NCBI GenBank assembly: GCA_039621445.1
Contig: CP154956.1
Location: forward strand, 69,185,649 to 69,249,648
Origin: Euglena gracilis
Lineage: Eukaryota; Euglenida; Euglenophyceae; Euglenales
Length of the DNA: 64,000 nucleotides
Reading direction: 5' to 3'
Part shown: positions 11,370 through 22,576 of the stretch, piece after piece
Layout: every line of letters starts with the position of its first letter
Numbering within the stretch: the stretch's first letter is position 1
Made by a program: the position numbers and the translations under genes
Notes under the pieces: model-generated
Told to the model about the DNA's origin: nothing
Databases searched by the model: none
What the model saw: the letters and a program-made list of their open reading frames with translations, nothing else

Positions 11370-11876
11370 ATGCTATCTTCTTTGCTGCAACGTTCGCCTT
11401 TGCTTTGGTGCAGTTCAAAATGGTTATTTCACTTGTTTGTTTGTTTTTTCAGAGCACCGTGTAAGTGTTGTGGTAGGGTTGGGAAGAATGCCTCCCACTG
11501 TTGGACAAAAAATTTGGATGCAAATCGAGCTCCCCCCGCACCAAGTTTTGGGCCCCATGTCCATGGGAGGGGACGACGAGGCAAGGGGGCGGGAGCACCA
11601 ATTTTTATGACAAAGGTTGGCAAACTGCCCAAGAAAAAAGTGGAGGCCAACGTTTCGGGTGAAGAACTTTTGTTAAAGGGCCCCCAACGCAAAATTTGTT
11701 TCAGAAAGTATTTGCACAACAGCCAAACACTTTTCTGGAGAGCGTCCAGCGGTTTTTGGGTCAAAAGTGTCAAAGGTTTTGATTATATTTACGAGAACAA
11801 AATCTGGAGGGGTGGTGGACTTGAGTTTTGCAGCCGTGCCTTGAACGAAATATGGTCAAGACCCCACCACGTGTGA
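11370..11876 (+). CDS. ORF with zinc-knuckle-like motif (possible gag remnant)
   Basis: The 168-codon frame contains CKCCGRVGKNASHCW, spaced like a retroviral-type CCHC knuckle (C-x2-C-x4-H-x4-C), but with Lys where the His should be. It is followed by a basic Gly/Arg/Lys stretch (GRGRRGKGAG), as is common after gag knuckles. The knuckle follows a T-rich tract ending TTTTTTCAG, so an exon could begin there. Neighbouring frames to 13.1 kb are short. Calling it a gag remnant is inference from the motif; the missing His weakens it. Confidence 0.35.
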   Translation: MLSSLLQRSPLLWCSSKWLFHLFVCFFRAPCKCCGRVGKNASHCWTKNLDANRAPPAPSFGPHVHGRGRRGKGAGAPIFMTKVGKLPKKKVEANVSGEELLLKGPQRKICFRKYLHNSQTLFWRASSGFWVKSVKGFDYIYENKIWRGGGLEFCSRALNEIWSRPHHV

Positions 11877-14230
11877 AAGAATTTTGCAGTATGCCGATTC
11901 TGGCACAAAAATGACAGTTTACAACACCGAATTTTCACAACCCCCCAGAATTTTCATAAAATTCCTCGAAACGGCCTTATGAAGGACCGTTAATTTTCAA
12001 CAGGGCTGATTTATTTTGAATGTTGATTTTTGTCAATGTGGTCCTTTTGATTACGAAATGCCCACTCGTAGTTGGGGAAACATGGAGGGTTTTCCAAACC
12101 GTTTGTGTTCGGGTTTTTGGTGCAAGTACACCATCCCCGGTTCCAAAGGACATTTCCACCGTTTTGGTGGAAACCGTTTTGGTGGGATGTCACATAAAAA
12201 TACCAAGTCCCAGATTTGGTCATTTTTCAGGTACACTGGAAACAGGAAAGGCATATTCCAAAGGGGGAGGGTTTGGTGTTGGTCCCCCAGGGTACCCTCT
12301 CACGAAAGACCCATGACGAAAGCGAATTTGGAATTGGATGAACCCCAGAAGTTGGGAAACGGAGGTGGAAGTGGACAATTTCCTGGTGGAAAAGGAAGAG
12401 GTGAGGGGTGAGACGCATTTTGCACCCCCTCATTTTTCCCAAGTGGAAAAAAGTGATTTTTTTCAATTTTCTTCGGCCCGTTTTTGGCGAAAGTGAAGAA
12501 AAAATGGGTTGAACGGTCGACCAATGCCAACTTTGAGTCTGCCGATTTTACCCAGGGCACAAAATCTGACGTTTTTATTGGGCAAGTGTGGGAGGTGGAA
12601 TCTATTCATTTTCACGGGTTGTGTTATTTGGAAGAAAGGAATACAGCTGGAAAGAACAAAAGGGGGATGAGCCACACTCATTCGGAGGCGAGTAAGTGGG
12701 GGTGCTGTACCGACATAATTTTCAGATATTCAAACCTGTTATTTACGGAGAGGAGGTGGAACCCAACCCCTCCGTGAAGTGTGCATGATTTTCCGAGATT
12801 TTTGGAAACGAGACTTGCCCACGCATGGGACAGCGCCGACTGTTTGCCGGTGAGGCTCCCGTAGGTATCCCACAAGGAATTTTGAGTTCGGAAGAACAAT
12901 TTTTGGAATGGCAAGGAGGTGAGAATTTCACAGATTTGTACTTGCTTTTTGAAAAGCAAGAGAGGGCCAGATTTCTCAGCGCATTTTATTTCTTTAAAAG
13001 TGGTGGAAATTTTGGGCCAAGATTTGAGAGAAGGCCCGGGAGGGCACGTGTTGATGTGACACCCACACAAACACGGCCGTAAGTCACATTCCCGTTTCGT
13101 TTGTGGGAAGGGTGATGAATTGGCACTGAGGAGAACCAATCCCGCGGTTTACCGGGGCGGGGTGAGCCTGGGGAGCCGGATCCATCTTGTCGGTGTGGTT
13201 TGTTCCCAGAAAATTTTGTTCTGTGAAAAACCTTTCCTACCAGTTTCACGAACGATGTTGCTTTTGCCCAGCCTTCACTCCCGGGGGTCTGTGAGGGGGT
13301 ACCGGCGGGGTGGAGGGTAGGCGCGATGGGCTCTGGGGAGAGGGGTAGGTTCGGGATACTCCCCTTCCCACGTAGGATCTTTTCCCGGGGACCGAAGGCC
13401 CTCCTTTTTGGGGAGTGGTTGGAGGGGGGAGTCCGGCTTGGCGTCCCTTCCGGCAGTGGGGGGGGGTTTAGGAAAAGGCCTGGTTACTCTCCCCTAGGCT
13501 TCAGATACCCCAGCACCAACACCTTTTTGGCTTGTACTGCTCTCTTGCGCCAGCAGATAGCCAATCTTTTGTAATCTTTTGCTTGCTCCGCCCTTGGGAT
13601 TTTGATTTTCTTGAACTTTTGCACTTTCTTGGCTCCAGTGCCTTTCCTTGAATTGCCTTTAAATCCCTTGAAAATTGATATAATTTGACCTTGGTCTTGA
13701 TTCAGCAGGCACAATCTTGAATTGAAACCATAGGTAAAAAAGAGGGAGCCTGCAGTGTAAAACAGAACAGTTAGAGAGCGGTTTGCGCTATTTTGATGCT
13801 GAATTAGCGCAGTGGTTCGCTATATACAACAGCAGGCTGTAATAGTGGCAATGGAAGGTGCAGCGGCCGGTCCGCCAGCTTTGCTTAATCCCTCTTTGAG
13901 GGGAAGGTCACCCTTTTTTCTTGAAATGCTGCAGCTTTTTTGTTTGGGGGGATCGTTTAATTTCGTGATCTGCTGCTTGTCACGACCAGAGCACCAAAAA
14001 TCAGAAACAACGAAAAAGACCCCGTCCCCAACATGGGACACCCCAACTTGAAAAAGACCGCCCCATACCCAATTCCAATCCCCCGCACAAGCATGCCGCT
14101 GCTCAGTCCCCCTCAGCGTGCACAGCAGAAAAAGAATCCCCCATTTCCCCAGCTAGCCCCGCTCAAGAAAAGGCGACACGCCCAAACCCCCAGCTCCCAT
14201 TCCCACTCCAGCTCACATTCCCCATCCTGT
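11877..14230. other. No gene recognised
   Basis: Several 80-150-codon ORFs lie in conflicting frames, with splice-like TTTTTCAG/GTAAGT words at 12,220, 12,724 and 13,079. An intron-containing gene cannot be excluded, but I could not join any exons into a recognisable protein. Confidence 0.4.
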
Positions 14231-14239
14231 CCACCCCAT

Positions 14240-14490
14240 CCCCACCCTCGTACCTGTCCCAGTCCCTTCGCACCTCCCCAGCAGCCACGCCGTCCCCGGG
14301 GGGGTCCGCGGCGGCGTCCGCGGCGGCGACCGCGGCGGCGTTCGCGCTGGTGCCGCTCCAGCTGCCGGAGCTGGAGTCCCCGCGGGACGCCACGCCGCTG
14401 CGGGCCCGCCTCCCGCTGCTGGCCGCGGCGGGGGCGGCGCTGCTGTTCTCCCCCACCTCCACCCCCAGAGGGAGCCGCAAGGGGGATCAA
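14240..14490. other. GC-rich patch with coding-like frame
   Basis: A 250-bp island of about 75-80% GC contains a GCGGCGTCC/GCGGCGACC microsatellite. On the plus strand it can read ALVPLQLPELESPRDATPLR. Its composition matches the retroelement coding region starting at 16 kb rather than its flanks. It could be a displaced fragment of such an element, but I recognise no domain. Confidence 0.35.
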
Positions 14491-14563
14491 AGGGTGTGGG
14501 GGGAACGAACCCCCTTTTCTGAAGCCTCATCGTCCCACCGGCCGCTCAAGATGCCAAGGATCG

Positions 14564-14833
14564 TGTGTATTGAGACCATTGGGTCTCAATGAGTGCAAAC
14601 TTCATAATCCCTGTGACGGAAACTTTTCACTGAAATCCTTGTATTTTTCATAGTATTTGATACACAGCACCAATCCAAATGCATGTGGCCTTCTGAGTCA
14701 TTGTGTTCAGGCTGGTTGCGGCCTGTGTGAAATTGTGTGATTTCCCCCTTGAATTAGGAGGCTCCACTCCTAATTTCAGCTCTGATCCTGTAATTTGAAT
14801 TTTCTTATCTGCAGGGCACCGGGCCGCCCACAC
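14564..14833. repeat. 270-bp direct repeat, copy A (TGTG...CACAC)
   Basis: Near-identical to 15,739-16,008 over its whole length, with only a couple of substitutions. It begins TGTGTATTGAGACC and ends GGGCCGCCCACAC, so it has the TG...CA ends typical of LTRs. No target-site duplication is visible at either outer flank, and no primer-binding site follows. It may be a solo LTR, half of a short LTR-bearing element, or a duplicated leader of the gypsy element downstream. Confidence 0.7.
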
Positions 14834-15738
14834 TCCCCTCCCAGTCCGAACCCCAGGGGTTCGAGCGATAAAAATCAGGCGCGGCCCGGCTGCAATTTTA
14901 GCCCTGTCTTTGCATTTTGTGGGGGGGGGGCTGTGTGTCCAACAGGGTTCGAAGTGCTACCCCCCTCCGGGCGCAGGGGACAGCTCTTCTACAGCTGCTG
15001 GGGCAGATGGGCAGAAGAGGGGGGGGGCATTGGGACCCCCTTGGGTCACACTGTCAGGGGTTTCCCGACAGGGTAACCCAAAGATGCCTCATTGGGCTCC
15101 CTTGTCCAGGTTGCCTACCCTCCTGGGCAAGGGAGTCCTGAGGTGGGCCCAATCCCCAGGGATACCTCATAATGTTGTTAGTTGTCTTCTCAATTTCTTG
15201 GACAAGACGGCTCACCAATGTGGCAAACACAGAATTCTCCAAGACGAAAACTTCAACAACAATGTGAAAATTTGACCTTGAGCTGCACCAAATTCCTGTC
15301 TTGGAAAGTCGGCTTGCCAAAAATAACACAAACACAGAATGTTCAAGAACAAGAACTACAGCACAGCATGTCCAGTAACTCCCATCTTGTGGTGAATTGT
15401 GGTGGATGGCAGCCAGGTGGACCTCGACCTGGCGCAAAGGTAGGCCTCTTGTTAGGCTGCTGCAGCCACTGCAAACCAAATTCTGAACCACAATTCAAAC
15501 CAAATTGAAGATGCCAGCAGTAAATCCTCCTTCAGATACTCAACACTCGAGCATGGGTAATACACATTCTTCCCACGGACTGACTCCAGATCGAAACTTT
15601 TTCACAGATCTAACCCCAAAACGTCCATTTGAAGTTCAATGCTTCAAATCCCATCTGCTATATCACCTTCCAAGTTTCTTTCTTCACAGCCAACCATCTG
15701 ACAAATGGCCTCCAAGCCACAACAACAAATGAACACAA
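14834..15738. other. Sequence between the two 270-bp repeats; no gene
   Basis: About 905 bp without a convincing ORF. If the flanking repeats are LTRs, this is the interior of a TRIM-sized element, but no PBS or polypurine tract is seen: the bases before copy B are A/C-rich, not purine-rich. Confidence 0.5.
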
Positions 15739-16008
15739 TGTGTATTGAGACCATTGGGTCTCAATGAGTGCAAACTTCATAATCCCTGTGACGGAAACTT
15801 TTCACTGAAATCCTTGTATTTTTCATAGTATTTGATACACAGCACCAATACAAATGCATGTGGCCTTCTGAGTCATTGTGTTCAGGCTGGTTGCGGCCTG
15901 TGTGAAATTGTGTGATTTCCCCCTTGAATTAGGAGGCTCCACTCCTAATTTCAGCTCTGATCCTGTAATTTGGATTTTCTTATCTGCAGGGCACCGGGCC
16001 GCCCACAC
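15739..16008. repeat. 270-bp direct repeat, copy B
   Basis: Second copy of the 14,564 repeat. It ends only about 10 bp before the first ATG of the gag frame at 16,018. Near its 3' end is a T-rich TTTTCTTATCTGCAG, a good splice acceptor. The repeat could thus be the 5' LTR or the last part of a leader intron of the element that follows. Confidence 0.7.
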
Positions 16009-16017
16009 GTGGATGAG

Positions 16018-17886
16018 ATGGACGAGGACGCGGCGGGTGTGGAGTATGACCAGGCAGAGGAGACGTACGAGCAGACCCTCGAGATGTACGACGAGGCTGA
16101 GCCCGCAGGTGAGGGATACGAGGAAGATATGGCCCCCGAGGTGTTCCAGGAGGAGATGGGTGCCGGGGATGAAGTCCCGGTGCAAGACCAGCCAATGCAA
16201 GACGACTATCCCGGGGTGTCGGAGGAGGTGGCGGTGTGGCTGACGAGCCGCATCGACGCCGTGGGCGCCCAAGTCCGCGGCGTGGAGGCGAGTCTCAGAC
16301 ACGTGGTGGCCCAGCTCGACCTCCTGGGCAACCGCACCCGGGAGATGTGGGATGACTGGCCCACCGCGGCGCTGGAGGAGATGGACAAAGAGATCAAGGC
16401 CACGAAGGAGGCGTCCGCGGATGCCTATCGGCAAGTGGCGGAGGAGCAAGGCAAGGTCATCGCGCAGTTCATGGAGACCATCCAAGCCCAGCACGGACGG
16501 CTCGAGGGCCAAGTGGTGCAAGCCAAGGCGGCCGCCCGAAAGGCGGCGGATGAGGCGGCCCAAGCAGTTGCCGTAGTGCAGGCTGAGCACCGATGCCGCG
16601 AGGCAGAGGAGCAAGGCCTGACGGCGATGGTGTGTGCCGGCCCCGGGGAGGGTGCGGCCCGGGTGGTGGACCCGGAAACGGCACTGGAGGTGGCCCGTCT
16701 CCGGAGAGCCATGGTGACGCGTGAGGAGCTCGCCACGGTGGTGCGACAGATGGAGGAGCGACTACAGCGGATGGAGCTCAACTCCAAGACCGAGATCCCG
16801 GCGTTGCAGGTGCAGTATTTCAACAAGCCGGCCGACCGGATTTCCGTGGAGTTGGAGGGCAAGTGCAGGGTGTACTTGTAGAAGGCCCTCCGGGAAAGGG
16901 ACCAAGTGGTGACGGCGCTGTTCAGGGAGATTCACATGGCGAAGGAGGAGATCAAGCAGTGGTCTGTCAAGATGTCCGGTCTCCGCCCAGCCGGGGGACC
17001 CCCGGTGTCCTCGGCGGCACAGACCACGCCGCCAACCCGAGGGGTAGCCGATCCCTACCAGTCCGCCCCCCAGCCTGCTTCGGCGGGGGCGGCCCGATCC
17101 CCGGCTGAGCGGTCCTCATCGTCAATCACCGCGCGCCCGGCAAGGGAAGGGATATCCATGCCGCAATCCGCGTATGCATTCCCCCGCCGATCGAGCACCG
17201 CCACAGTCATCCGAGCAGAGCCGCTGTTCATGTCACAGCGCCAACCGTCGTCCTCCGCGGTCCAACGTGCACTGTCGCATCCGCAGCCGTCCCGCGTGCA
17301 AGTGCAGCAGTCCGCGCTGTCGTTGCATCCGTCTGCACCGGCATCGCGTCCCGCCAGCACCGCCGCCCCACCAGCGCACCGAGCAGCGCAGCATCCGGCA
17401 TCACACCCGCAAGCCGCGACCACCGCCCTGTCCAAGCCGTCAGCACCGGTTTCGGTGCCGGTGGCTGCTGCCCAGTCTGTCCGAGTCCAAGTCCGACCCG
17501 TCTCCCAAGTCTCTGTGCCCGTGTCAAGCCAGCCGCTGGGTGCCGAAGGCACCGAACCGCAGTGTGCCGAAGGCACGGTGTACCAGCAAGCCGTCCATCC
17601 CAACCCATCGCATGCCATGCATCAGACCCCCGTGGTGGCGTTCGCCACCGGGATGTCTCCCCAGCCAGTCCTGCAGCCATCAGCCCACGCTGCCGGCGAG
17701 CCCCCGCCAGTGGTGCAGTCTGCGGTGCCGGCTGCGACTGCGGCCACACCAGCAGACCCAGCCAATCTGCCCGCGTCGCGGCTCCGACCGGAGCTGCGGC
17801 TCGTGCGATCACGCCCGGTGCCGACGAATTCAGCACCGATGCTCCTCATGCGTGCGGGGGCGAGTGGGACGTGCCCGCACCCGTGA
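16018..17886 (+). pseudogene. gag: Gag N-terminal region (coiled coil plus Pro/Ser/Ala-rich)
   Basis: The frame starts MDEDAAGVEYDQAEE just after the 270-bp repeat. Residues 1-75 are acidic. Residues about 80-290 are Ala/Glu/Gln/Arg-rich with heptad character (RQVAEEQGKVIAQFMETIQ), predicting a long coiled coil. After that comes a 250-residue Pro/Ser/Ala/Gln-rich, likely disordered stretch. A TAG at 16,879 interrupts an otherwise continuous frame and fits a C-to-T change of CAG. At about 17,850 the frame must shift to continue. Assignment as gag rests on position and on the gag-type segment that follows. Confidence 0.65.
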
Positions 17887-19224
17887 GGGGAACCGCCATC
17901 CGAGAAGTCCAAGCAACCACCCTGCCGCTGAGGGTTCCCCAGCTGCAGATCCTGCCACCGCACCTCCTGGTTGCGCTCGGGGGGGAGGCGTCCGGGCCGG
18001 TTCTCGGGTAACGCCGAGGACTGGCCCAAATGGAGGCGGCGGTGGCTCCCCTACCTCCGCGAGGTGGAGGGGATGGTCCCTCTCCTCAGCGAGGCGCAGC
18101 GGGTGGCGCTGCTGCGGAGTACGGTGGACTAGGCGACGGCGTTGCACATCGACCTGATGGTGGAGACCTGCCCCGAGATGCCGTTCGAGGTGCTGTGGGC
18201 GAGGCTGGACCTGGAGCTGGGTGGAGACGACCGAGAAGCACTGCGAAGGAAGCTCCGTCACCTCAAGGTGGTGACGCGGGTAAAGCTGACGGAGCGCGAG
18301 TGGCGGGAGTACTTTGGCAACGCCAAGGCGCTGGCGATGCAGATCGGGGACGTGACGGACGTGGAGCTAGCCCGCCTGGTGGTGGACCAGCTGGGCCAGC
18401 CATGCAGGAAGCGGCTGGCCCATGAAGAGGATCGGCGCCGTGACCACGCGGCGCTGGTCCTGGAAGGCCTACCGGAGGATGTGACGGTGGCTTTGGCGAC
18501 GGAGATGGTGGTGGAGGAGACGGGCGTCGTGCCGAAGAAAGTGGATCGCCAAGGCAGAAGAATCAAGGTGGTCCCGGCGGACGATGACCACCGGGCGGCC
18601 ATCAAGGCGTTGTACGACCGGCAGAAGCTGTCTGGTGGAGCCATCGTCCGGGTGGCCCCGGACACCGTGGAGTTCACCTCCACCCAAGTCAACGACCCCA
18701 TGGTGCGGTGGCTGAGGGTTGACCAGCGGGCCGCCACCATGGGCGACCCCGAGCCGGCCCACCGCAAACCGGCGGCACCCACAAGATGGCAGCGGGAAGT
18801 GGATGTCGAAGATGAAGATGACAAGGCCGCCACCAAGGCCAATCAAGGAGTCCAGGAGGAGTCCTACATCAAGGAAGTGAAGAAGGAATTGGTGAAGAAA
18901 GAAACGGAAGGTGAAGCGAAGAAGGTGGACGAGACCAGGGACTCCAACGATGCCCAAGGCTGGGCTGGCCGAGGCAAAGGCAACCAGCAGCCGTGGAATG
19001 AAGGATGGACCGGCAAAGGCGGCGAAGCCAGGGGAAAGATGGTGGAAAAGGCAAAGGCAAGGGTAAGGGGAAAGGCAAAGGCGGTGAGAAATGTTCCGGC
19101 AAAGAAGAAGCGGCCGGGACGACATCGACGCAGCAATGACGGGGCCGTCCAGGTCCCGAGGGGAAGGGCCTGGACCGGCAGTAAACCCCCCAGCCGACAT
19201 CCGCACCAGGGACGAGGCTGGTAA
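17850..19224 (+). pseudogene. gag: Gag capsid-type segment and basic tail
   Basis: From 17,850 to about 17,995 one frame is open, then the frame changes and reads SGNAEDWPKWRRRWLPYLRE near 18,004. This is the F-x-G-(N/D)-x-E-x-W-x-x-W pattern of Ty3/gypsy retrotransposon gag domains. A TAG at 18,130 interrupts it (again CAG to TAG is enough). The frame then runs 360 codons to 19,224: a helical capsid-like portion (WARLDLELGGDDREALRRKL), an acidic linker, and a Lys/Gly-rich tail with GKGKGKGK character in an adjacent frame. No clear zinc knuckle is present. Confidence 0.65.
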
Positions 19225-19249
19225 GAGCGGTGGAGTATGAAGAAGAAGG

Positions 19250-20215
19250 ATGGCGGCTGGTCCAAAGAAAGAGAAGAGGCGGAAGTCTCCAAAGGAAGGG
19301 GAGAGACCCTGCCTGCGGCAGGTGTCGAAGGCGAAGCCGACACCATCGTCCCCATCAACATCACCGAGCGTGCCGAAGGCGAAGGTGACATCATCGCCCT
19401 CATCAACGCCGACGGCATCATCAGCAACGAAGACATCATCGACCACATCAACGCCGACGGCATCGGCAATGAAGACAACATCGAGATCGAGTCTACCAAG
19501 ATCCACGTCATCGCCATCAACAACACCGACAACATCATCACCGAAGGCATCACCAAGTCTCCACAAGACACCACCACAAGAAAGACAAGCACCGGCGAAG
19601 GAGGTGAAGAAAGCACCGGCGAAGAAGGAGAAGAAATAGCCGGTGAAGAAGGCGGCGAAGGAAGAGAAGGAAAGATGGGCGCTGGACCTGTTCTCCGGAA
19701 CGGGCAGTGTCAGAAGAGCGCTGGAGAAGATGGGCTTCAAGGTGATCAGCGTGGACTGGGACGAGAAGTGGAAGCCGGACATCGTGGCCGACGTGAGGAA
19801 GTGGAGGCACTGGGGGCAGTACGCTCCCGGCTACTTCGAGGTCATCGCGGCGTCCCCGCCCTGTACCGAGTACTCCACAGCCCTCACCACCCGCAAGAGG
19901 AGGCTCCGCATGGCGGACGCGGTGGTGAAGGCTACGAGGGAGCTGGTGGAGTACTCGGCGCCTACGCGGTGGTGGATTGAAAACATGAGGTTCGGCTTGC
20001 TGCGGTGGCGACGAGTCCGGCGCGGAGTGCAGTACGTGGATATCGACTACTGCCGCTTCGCGGAGTACGGGTATCACAAGCGGACCCGCTTCTGGGTCAG
20101 CGACGCGATGGCGAAAGAGCTGGACGACGTCATCTGTGGTGGGAAGTGCGGCAGCATGGTGGAAGGACCAGACGGCGTACGACGACATCGGCTACAGCTG
20201 GGTGGCAGTGGCTGA
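19250..20215 (+). pseudogene. C5-cytosine DNA methyltransferase with H1-like tail
   Basis: The ORF starts at ATG 19,250 in a frame different from gag and from the protease, so it was probably a separate gene of the element. Residues 1 to about 130 are a Ser/Thr/Pro/Lys-rich basic tail like linker histone H1 (KKAPAKKEKK, PVKKAAKEEKE). A TAG at 19,637 splits it; CAG would restore reading. The compact methyltransferase core (about 180 residues) has motif I (DLFSGTGS near residue 146), motif IV with catalytic Cys about residue 205 (SPPCTEYS), motif VI (WWIENM), and a motif VIII-like YCRFAEYGYHKRTRFW. It should transfer methyl groups from S-adenosylmethionine to cytosine. There is little room for a target-recognition domain. 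Small SPPCTEYS-type enzymes of this form are known in phages and in some eukaryotic retrotransposons. Confidence 0.8.
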
Positions 20216-20870
20216 GAGCGCAGGTGCACAAGGGAGGAGGCCTAACGCATCCCGGAGGGAGTGGTGCGTACCTGTGCCTGAGGGAGAAGGCACGGGAAGA
20301 AGTGGCGGCGGCGGAGGAGGCGAAGAAGGTGCGGAAGGTGGTGGTGCGGCCGTGGCAGCACCTCCCGAACCGGCCGTTCACGGTGGGCCGGATGGAGCAC
20401 CGTGGGGGGTGCTACCAGCTGCTGATGGACGTGGAGGTGGAGGCAAGCGGGATGAAGATCCAGGCGAGGGCCTTGATCGATACGGGGGCGCAGACCTCCC
20501 TCGTGAAGAAGGAGCTGTTCCCGGAGTCGGTGTTCCACGCGGCAACAAGACCCTTGGTGCTGCGCACGGTGAGCGGAGAAGCACTACCCGGAGGACAACG
20601 AGAAGCAGAGCTGAAGCTGTCCTTCGCGGCCCAGACCGACGACGAGGAGCGGAGACCGAGGACGTGGACGACGAAGGTGGTGGCGTACGACGGCTGCATC
20701 AGCACGGATCTGATCCTGGGGTATCCATGGCTGCGGGAGAACCGGCTGGATGTCCAGCCATGGCGCGACACATTGCAGCTCCACGCGGACCCCAAGTGGA
20801 TCCTGAGGCGGCGTGGAGACGAAGAGAAGAGGGAGGAAGATGATGATGAAGACGAAGACGAGCTGGACGG
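20216..20870 (+). pseudogene. pro: Retropepsin-type aspartic protease
   Basis: In a new frame relative to the methyltransferase, the polyprotein reads RALIDTGAQTSLVKKELF near 20,467-20,520: the active-site Asp-Thr-Gly-Ala followed by the usual S/L hydrophobics. About 80 residues later ISTDLILGYPWLRENRLDV matches the flap/second hydrophobic-hydrophobic-Gly element (I-L-G-x-x-W-L) of Ty3/gypsy proteases. It should mature the element's polyprotein. No stop is seen in this part, and it runs on through an acidic linker (EEDDDEDEDELDGYL) into the reverse transcriptase. Confidence 0.75.
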
Positions 20871-21945
20871 CTACCTCTCCACGGTGAAGAAGATGTGGCA
20901 GCTGACCACGGACGAGGCAGCAGTCCGAGAAGTGGCGATGATGCTGAAGGAGGCCGAAGAAGCGGCGAAGGCGGTGCGAGGGGTGGTGGAGACGGAAGAT
21001 GATGTCGACCATCCCTTGGCGCGGCAGCTGCGGGACGAGATCATCAACGAGTTCGAAGGCCGGGTGTTCCGTGAGCGGGTGTGGCTGTGTCCCCCGGCGC
21101 GGGGCACCCATGGGAAGGCGGTGCTGAGGCTGAAGCCGGGGGCAACCCCAGTGGTGAGCCGGATCATCAACCTCAAGGGCGAGCGTCTGGAGGCCCTGAG
21201 GGAGATGGAGCGGGAGTGCCTTGCCGGACGGCAAGCTGGCGGCGGGGCGGGGGCCGTGGAGGGCGGCCGCCTTCCCCATCCGCAAGAAGTGGGGCAAGTG
21301 GAGGCTGGTGTGAGACTACAGCTTGACCAACAAGATGCTGCAGATGGACTCCTACCCCCTACCGCTGACGGAGGACATCGTGAGCGAGCAGGCGAAGTGC
21401 GAGATCTTCTCGACGGTGGACCTGCGGGACGCCTTCCACCAGGTGGCCGTGGCGGAGGAAAGCCGACCCATCACCAACATCCACCTGCCCGGCGGCCTCT
21501 GGCAGTGGACCGTGGTGCCACAGGGCATCAACGTCGGTCCGGCGCTGCTCCAGAGGGACATCGAAGCAACCTGCCGCAACGTCTCCACCCACACCCACCC
21601 CTACTTCGACGACATCCTGGTGAGCACGAGGCGGCTGCCGGGGTGGAGCGACGAGGAGCTGATCAGGCGGCACGCGGGGGATCTGCGCGAGACCCTGCGG
21701 GCGCTGGAGGCGGATCGGTGGGTGGCGGACAAGAAGAAGGCGCAGGTGTTCCGCAAGAGGGCGGAGTTCGTCGGGCACGTGCTGGGGGAGGGCAAGCGCG
21801 TGCCCGCGAGCGGCAAGCTGGCGGCGGTGCAGCGGTGGCAACCCCACGCCAATGTGACGAGTTTGCGCGCCTTTCTCGGCCTCTGCAATTATTATTCGGG
21901 GTATGTACGTATGTACTCGGAGCTGGCCGCCCCCGAGCGGGCAGC
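20871..21945 (+). pseudogene. pol: Reverse transcriptase, frameshifted, with internal stop
   Basis: After a linker, RT begins near 21,100 (KPGATPVVSRIINL). A frame change occurs near 21,225-21,240, then FPIRKKWGKWRLV runs into a TGA at 21,311 where family members have Arg/Val before DY. Downstream motifs are good: FSTVDLRDAFHQVAV (motif A Asp), a motif B region (WTVVPQGINVGPAL), and YFDDILVS as the catalytic box near 21,602 (FDD in place of YxDD, normal for Ty3/gypsy). LRAFLGLCNYYSGYV marks the connection to RNase H. The frame changes again near 21,940. It copied the element's RNA into DNA when alive. Confidence 0.85.
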
Positions 21946-22576
21946 AAGCACCCCATCGGGTGGTCCGCGGCCGAGCTGGAGGCGTTCGAGAAGCTGAAGG
22001 CAGCGCTGGTGGCGGACCTGGAGCTGTGGCACGTGGACATGAACAAGCCGTTCGTGTTGCGCACGGACGCCTCTGACTATGCGGTGGGCGCCGTGCTGGA
22101 ACAGCTACCGAAGGTGGAGGGCATCCCCTCGGTGGAGGAGCTCCTGAAGCCCGGGGCGACGGTGGCGGTGAGCTTCATGAGCAGGAAGCCGACGGAGGGG
22201 CAGCGGCTGCGGTGGGACACCCGCGACAAGGAGACGTACGCGGTGGTGAGCGCGCTGGACAAGTGGGGCGGCTACATCACCGGGCAGAAGGTCCTGGTCC
22301 TGACGGACCACCGGTCCCTGGAGAGCTGGTACAAGGAACGTCTCCCGGGGATCGGGACCGCAAGGCCGGCGGGCGAGGTGGCACTCCAAGCTGAACGAGC
22401 ACATGGTGGAGGTGGTGTACGTGCCGGGGGAGAAGAACGAGGTGGGGGACGCGCTGTCGCGGTGGGCGTACCCGGCCAGCCAGGAGTACGGAGACTCCTG
22501 CTGGCACGGGACGGCAGCGGACGCTGAGGAGATGGAGCAGCAGATCCGAAAGGAGAAGTCCGCGGAGCGCAGCTGA
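21946..22576 (+). pseudogene. pol: RNase H domain
   Basis: KPFVLRTDASDYAVGAVLEQ (catalytic Asp of RT-linked RNase H, near 22,050), SFMSRKPTEGQRLRWDTRDK and VVSALDKWGGYITG (second acidic site), then VLVLTDHRSLESWY (third). A frameshift near 22,340-22,365 precedes RARWHSKLNEHMVEVVYVPG and DALSRWAYPAS, the characteristic end of this domain in Ty3/gypsy elements. The frame stops at TGA 22,574. The open frame resumes at once in the same phase as a Pro/Ala-rich linker, so this stop is likely a mutation (CGA to TGA) and not the native end. Confidence 0.8.

Noticed and set aside
18469-19782. Minus-strand frame of 437 codons opposite gag and the methyltransferase tail
   Set aside because: Val/Asp/Leu-rich shadow caused by the repetitive Lys/Ser/Thr codons of the plus strand.
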